Of a stretch of DNA of 64,000 nt, positions 60,494 through 64,000 are shown one piece after another. This DNA is from Chlorogloeopsis sp. ULAP01 (lineage in GTDB: Bacteria; Cyanobacteriota; Cyanobacteriia; Cyanobacteriales; Nostocaceae): positions 76,767 to 140,766 of the forward strand of contig NZ_JAUDRH010000020.1 in the NCBI RefSeq assembly GCF_030381805.1. Direction: 5' to 3'. Numbering within the stretch: position 1 is the stretch's first letter; each line of letters begins with the position of its first letter. The notes beneath the pieces are model-generated. The model made no database searches, was not told the origin of the DNA, and saw only the letters and a list, made by a program, of their open reading frames with translations. Position numbers and translations under genes: made by a program.

Positions 60494-62347
60494 TTAAGGA
60501 TCAAAAAAAGCAGCTACAACCCGAAAACCACAGAGCCGCAGTCCACCATCCGCTTCATTCCAGCTACGGCTAGCACTGCGACACGATTCCGGGCTAAAAC
60601 TCCAAGAACCACCACGCAACACTCGGCGGTGCATATCTCCCCCTACTTCCCAAATCGATCCATCAGTGGGAGCACCATCGTAATTTTTATGCCAAGGATC
60701 GGCACACCATTCCCAAACTAATCCATGCATATCATATAAGCCAAAAGCATTCGCTAAACCAAAATGACCCACAGGAGTAGTTTCTTTACGGTGTTTGCTT
60801 CTTGCTTCTCGTGAGTCGCCACTACTGCAATTTGCTAATTCGGCAGTTATAATTTCGCCAAAATGGAAAGGTGTGGTTGTGCCAGCACGACAAGCATATT
60901 CCCATTCTGCCTCACTAGGTAAACGATAGTGTCGTCCCGTTTTTTGCCACAATCGAGCGCAAAATTCTACTGCTTCGTGCCAAGATACATTTTCAACTGG
61001 GCGATTAGCACCTTTAAATTTAGATGGATAGGGATTCAAGGATTGTTTAATTTTGGGTAAAGCTGCTACTGCTCTCCACTGTGTTTGAGTGACAGGATAT
61101 TTTCCCATAAAAAAGGGTTTAACGGTAACAGGATGTTGTGGACGTTCATCTGCGTTTCCTTCGTCTTCTTTAGAACCCATCATAAAATTACCGCCAGGAA
61201 TAGCAACCATTTCTATATGTACTGCGTGTCCCAAGTATTCTGAATAATACTTAGCGATGCGATGGTTACGGCTAATCACCCTGGCAGCAGCGTCTACAGT
61301 GACTACTTCAAACTCAAAGGTTTCTAAGGTGGTAAAAGCGGTAGTAAAGGCTAAGTTACTTGTTTGTGGCGTTGTAGTCGGAAATTCTGGCTGGAGGAGA
61401 GTTAACATCTGTGACGTCAAAGATAACCTTTTCGGATTCAAGTCTTTGAGAACTTCTGCTGCTGATTGATATCTTTCTGATGCTGGATTTTTCAACAATT
61501 TATCCAGAATTTGCCCCAAATCGTCACTGAGCGTTACACCTTTTTCCTGTAGAATTTCGCGCCACAACCATGTTCCACTCATGGGATCATAAAGGCGATC
61601 GCGAATTTGCCCGTAAGCATCTCGTATGGGTAAACATTGAGTTAAAAGCCGCGCACAAGTAACACCCAATGCGTATAAATCACTAGCATGACAAGCAAAT
61701 CCAGCCATTTGCTCATTTGGTGCATAACCAATTGTATAAAGTACCGTAGCTTGTCGAGCTAAACTAGTTTGCGTTACCTGCTTGGCACCACCAAAATCAA
61801 TTAATACTAACCTGCCATCAGTTTGACGGCGGATGATATTTTCTGGTTTGATATCTCGATGAATAACGTTGCGCGAATGAATGAATTGGAGAACTGGCAA
61901 TAAATCAGCCAAAACATCCCGAATTTGTTCTTCACTAAAGGCTTGCTGCTGAACTTCTGCTAAGAGTGTATCTCCTTGAATAAATTCCTGAACAAGATAT
62001 AAACTTGTACCTTGTTCAAAATAGGCAAGCAGTCTGGGAATTTGTAGGTGATTCTCTCCTAGTTCATATAATCGAAAAGCCTCTTCTTTAAATAACTCTG
62101 CTGCTTTAGTACGCTCGGAAGTACCATGAACTTGTGGGAAAAATTGCTTGATGACACAAGGAGCATTAAGTCTATCAACGTCTTCTGCTGCATAAGTTCT
62201 GCTAAAACCGCCTTCACCTAATAATCTCGATACACTGTAGCGGTTTCGCAGCAATGCGCCAAAGTTACTTTGTCCACAACTAATGCAAAATCTATTGCCA
62301 TCAGCGTTGAAGGGATTTGAGCAATTGAGATTTTGGCAGATTTGCAT
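60494..62347 (-). CDS. Ser/Thr protein kinase fused to formylglycine-generating-enzyme-like domain
   Basis: The 617-aa protein has an N-terminal double zinc ribbon (CQNLNCSNPF, then RFCISCGQSNFG), a Hanks-type kinase domain at about 33-300 (GEGGFSRTYAAEDVDRLNAP, catalytic VIHRDIKPENII, DFGGAKQV), a linker, and from about 385 an FGE/SUMF1-like domain (IPGGNFMMGSKEDEGNADER, PVTQTQWRAVA, RLPSEAEWEYACRAGT, VLRGGSWSFSPESCRSASRS). The cysteines of true FGE do not appear, so this domain may bind rather than oxidise. It lies head to head with the rbc operon terminator. Confidence 0.92.
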   Translation of the reverse strand: MQICQNLNCSNPFNADGNRFCISCGQSNFGALLRNRYSVSRLLGEGGFSRTYAAEDVDRLNAPCVIKQFFPQVHGTSERTKAAELFKEEAFRLYELGENHLQIPRLLAYFEQGTSLYLVQEFIQGDTLLAEVQQQAFSEEQIRDVLADLLPVLQFIHSRNVIHRDIKPENIIRRQTDGRLVLIDFGGAKQVTQTSLARQATVLYTIGYAPNEQMAGFACHASDLYALGVTCARLLTQCLPIRDAYGQIRDRLYDPMSGTWLWREILQEKGVTLSDDLGQILDKLLKNPASERYQSAAEVLKDLNPKRLSLTSQMLTLLQPEFPTTTPQTSNLAFTTAFTTLETFEFEVVTVDAAARVISRNHRIAKYYSEYLGHAVHIEMVAIPGGNFMMGSKEDEGNADERPQHPVTVKPFFMGKYPVTQTQWRAVAALPKIKQSLNPYPSKFKGANRPVENVSWHEAVEFCARLWQKTGRHYRLPSEAEWEYACRAGTTTPFHFGEIITAELANCSSGDSREARSKHRKETTPVGHFGLANAFGLYDMHGLVWEWCADPWHKNYDGAPTDGSIWEVGGDMHRRVLRGGSWSFSPESCRSASRSWNEADGGLRLCGFRVVAAFFDP

Positions 62348-62804
62348 ATTGGTGCCAGAGATTGCATCTTTTCCAGAGTATGCCCAGTACTATCTACTTG
62401 AAGATATGTAAACAAATAAACACAAAGATTTATTCATCTGCGTTTACTCACACACAAGGACATACAGATGAATAAATCTATTTTATTTGTATACCTGTAC
62501 CTAGAACTTTTTAAATAAAAATAAATATGGACACGATTTTCCTTCGTAAAAGAATAATACTCTGAAGTTGTTAATGTTGTCAAGTGAACGTAGGGAATGA
62601 GAGGGGGAGACGCGGGGACAAGGGGACAAGGGCAGGAATAGACAAGCAACCAACCTATTAACTATTAACTACTAACCCTCCGGGTACTCTACCTTGAAGT
62701 CACCTTCGGCGTCTACGCCAGTCACAGGCGGCGGGAAACCCGCCAAGAGTGCTGCCTCACCACCGCACTCGCTCCCCTGCTAACAATTGACCAATGACAA
62801 ATAA
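62348..62804. other. Intergenic region with STRR-like and hairpin repeats
   Basis: The spacer between two minus-strand genes holds a GGGGACAAGGGGACAAGGGC run (near 62615-62635) and a perfect hairpin GGCGGG AAA CCCGCC at 62730-62744, inside a longer repeat with GCCAGTCACAGGCGG. No gene is supported. Confidence 0.5.
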
Positions 62805-63614
62805 TTATTGACTTTCTTGTTCAGAAGAAGCGCGAATTACTTCAGCGACGAAAGCAACAATGGCAGACACTAAGATTAAGATGACGCTCAAAGCATTAAT
62901 ATCGGGTTTGACTCCTGTTCTAATGCGGCTAAAAATTTCTATTGGCAGCGTGCTAGAACCGCTACCAGCTGTAAAGCTGGCAATGAGAAAGTCATCTAAG
63001 CTAAGGACAAAGGCTAATAAACAGCCTGCGATGATCCCAGGCATTAATTGAGGTAATAGAACTTTTAGAAAAGCCTGTAGTGGTGTAGCTCCTAAATCTA
63101 GTGCTGCTTCTTCTAGGTGGGGATCTAAGTTAGTCAGCCTGGAAGAAACAACTAAAGCAACGTAAGCAAGACAGAAAACTACATGGGCTGCGACAATCGT
63201 CCACACACTCAGGGGAATGGCAAAAGCTGCCAGAAAAACTAAAGTAGCAACAGCGATCGCAATATCGGGAATAATCAACGGTAAGTAAGAAATGCCACGA
63301 TACAAGGCTTTGCCTGGAAAATAATAACGCGCCAACCCCACTGCCATCAAAGTCCCCAGCACCGATGAAATTCCCACAGCACTAAAGGCTACTATGAAGC
63401 TATTTTGTAAAGCCAATAGAATCCGCTCATCACGGAATAAGTTGCGATACCAATCTAAGGTGAACCCTTGCCATTCAGCACTATAAGGTGATTTGTTAAA
63501 GCTGTAAAAAGCAAGTACCAGAATTGGTAAGTACATGAAAATAAACATTAACTGTGAGAAAACCGCTTGCCATGATAAGACACGCGGTTTCGTCGGAGAT
63601 GGAGATATATTCAC
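62805..63614 (-). CDS. potC: Spermidine/putrescine-type ABC transporter permease (PotC-like)
   Basis: The 269-aa protein has six membrane helices, the N-terminal FMYLPILVLAFYSFNKSPYS pattern of PotC, and the EAA loop EEAALDLGATPLQAFLKVLL that docks on the ATPase. It would form the inner-membrane channel with a PotB partner, a PotA ATPase and a PotD binding protein. None of these lies within 390 nt upstream, where potB is normally found. The partners may be just outside the window or unlinked. Confidence 0.9.
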   Translation of the reverse strand: MNISPSPTKPRVLSWQAVFSQLMFIFMYLPILVLAFYSFNKSPYSAEWQGFTLDWYRNLFRDERILLALQNSFIVAFSAVGISSVLGTLMAVGLARYYFPGKALYRGISYLPLIIPDIAIAVATLVFLAAFAIPLSVWTIVAAHVVFCLAYVALVVSSRLTNLDPHLEEAALDLGATPLQAFLKVLLPQLMPGIIAGCLLAFVLSLDDFLIASFTAGSGSSTLPIEIFSRIRTGVKPDINALSVILILVSAIVAFVAEVIRASSEQESQ

Positions 63615-63775
63615 GTTTATGGTTTTGACTTAGTTTTCTTATGACTTGCCTTTATACTTTATTTAAAGCAAAAAGTCAATGACTGAATATCTCTATTACT
63701 TTTCTCACAGACAAGATGGAAAAGCGAGGAAAATAGTTTCACTAAATTCTAATTAAATATTTTCAGCGATCGCGT

Positions 63776-63990
63776 TAGCGACGCAGACCAATCACTCCTT
63801 CTAAATCTGCTCCAGTGAAGTTTGCTTCAGTTACACTAGCATTGGTGAGATTTGCATCTTCTAGATCAGCATTTGTAAAATTAGCTCTACTGAGATTAGC
63901 TCCAGTTAAATTTAACGTGAGTTCGACGGGTTGATTTAGGTGCAAAAAAAAGCTGAGACTGGAATTAAGAAGAAAAAATAAAGGGTGTCT
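63776..63990 (-). pseudogene. Pentapeptide-repeat protein, 5'-truncated fragment
   Basis: The minus-strand frame gives clean A(N/D)L/FxxA units (LTGANLSRANFTNADLEDAN, then LTNASVTEANFTGADLEGVI) and a stop at 63776. Upstream the frame turns into a hydrophobic stretch without a convincing start and hits a stop near 63994. Either the N-terminus was lost to an insertion at the right edge or the gene starts at a TTG near 63948. No ribosome binding site was seen. Confidence 0.5.
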
Positions 63991-64000
63991 CAGCTATGTC

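Overview
The window comes from a filamentous, probably Nostocales-type cyanobacterium. The evidence is the form IB Rubisco operon in the order rbcL-rbcX-rbcS, very frequent GCGATCGC (HIP1) octamers inside genes, heptanucleotide STRR repeats between genes, and several cyanobacteria-specific families (rbcX, DUF3153, Uma2 nucleases, a kinase fused to a formylglycine-generating-enzyme domain). No tRNA, rRNA or CRISPR array was found.

Left part (1-11.1 kb): the end of a secreted protein, an NTPase-TPR protein, a VapBC-like toxin-antitoxin pair, a membrane protein, a Uma2 nuclease, an orphan Phd-type antitoxin with a likely operator, a quinone-reductase-like gene, a large pentapeptide-repeat membrane protein whose N-terminus lies in a dispersed repeat, and a decayed IS630 transposase.

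11.2-32.4 kb, all on the minus strand: a 17-gene exopolysaccharide locus. Transcription runs from an EpsC/FlaA1-type nucleotide-sugar dehydratase (30352-32397) through a methyltransferase, a Wzx-type flippase, glycosyltransferases, a Wzy-type polymerase, a secreted glycosidase-like protein, an initiating sugar-phosphate transferase, WbqC, PIG-L and epimerase genes, then a PHP/ATP-grasp/two acyltransferases/DegT module, and ends with a Wzc-type BY-kinase. It looks like a Wzx/Wzy pathway with an unusual decoration module.

33-49.8 kb: housekeeping genes (ilvN, mobA, a VOC protein, a DUF255 thioredoxin-fold protein, clpP, an RNase II/R family enzyme, ubiX, aroK, argB) and a STAND-type NB-ARC protein. 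Between the 310-aa protein gene and the RNase gene lies a roughly 380-nt segment that folds by hand into one long closing stem and many internal helices. It is the strongest candidate here for an undescribed structured RNA or long regulatory leader.

50-64 kb: small secreted and membrane proteins, a DUF3153 lipoprotein, a decayed DUF2887/Rpn nuclease, a Uma2 protein with a heptad-repeat tail, panB, a beta-propeller protein, two related 21/42-bp repeat arrays, the rbcLXS operon, a Ser/Thr kinase, a solitary potC-like permease and a pentapeptide-repeat fragment. Intergenic regions are rich in palindromic repeats, some nested, some inverted copies of each other, and two inside coding sequence.
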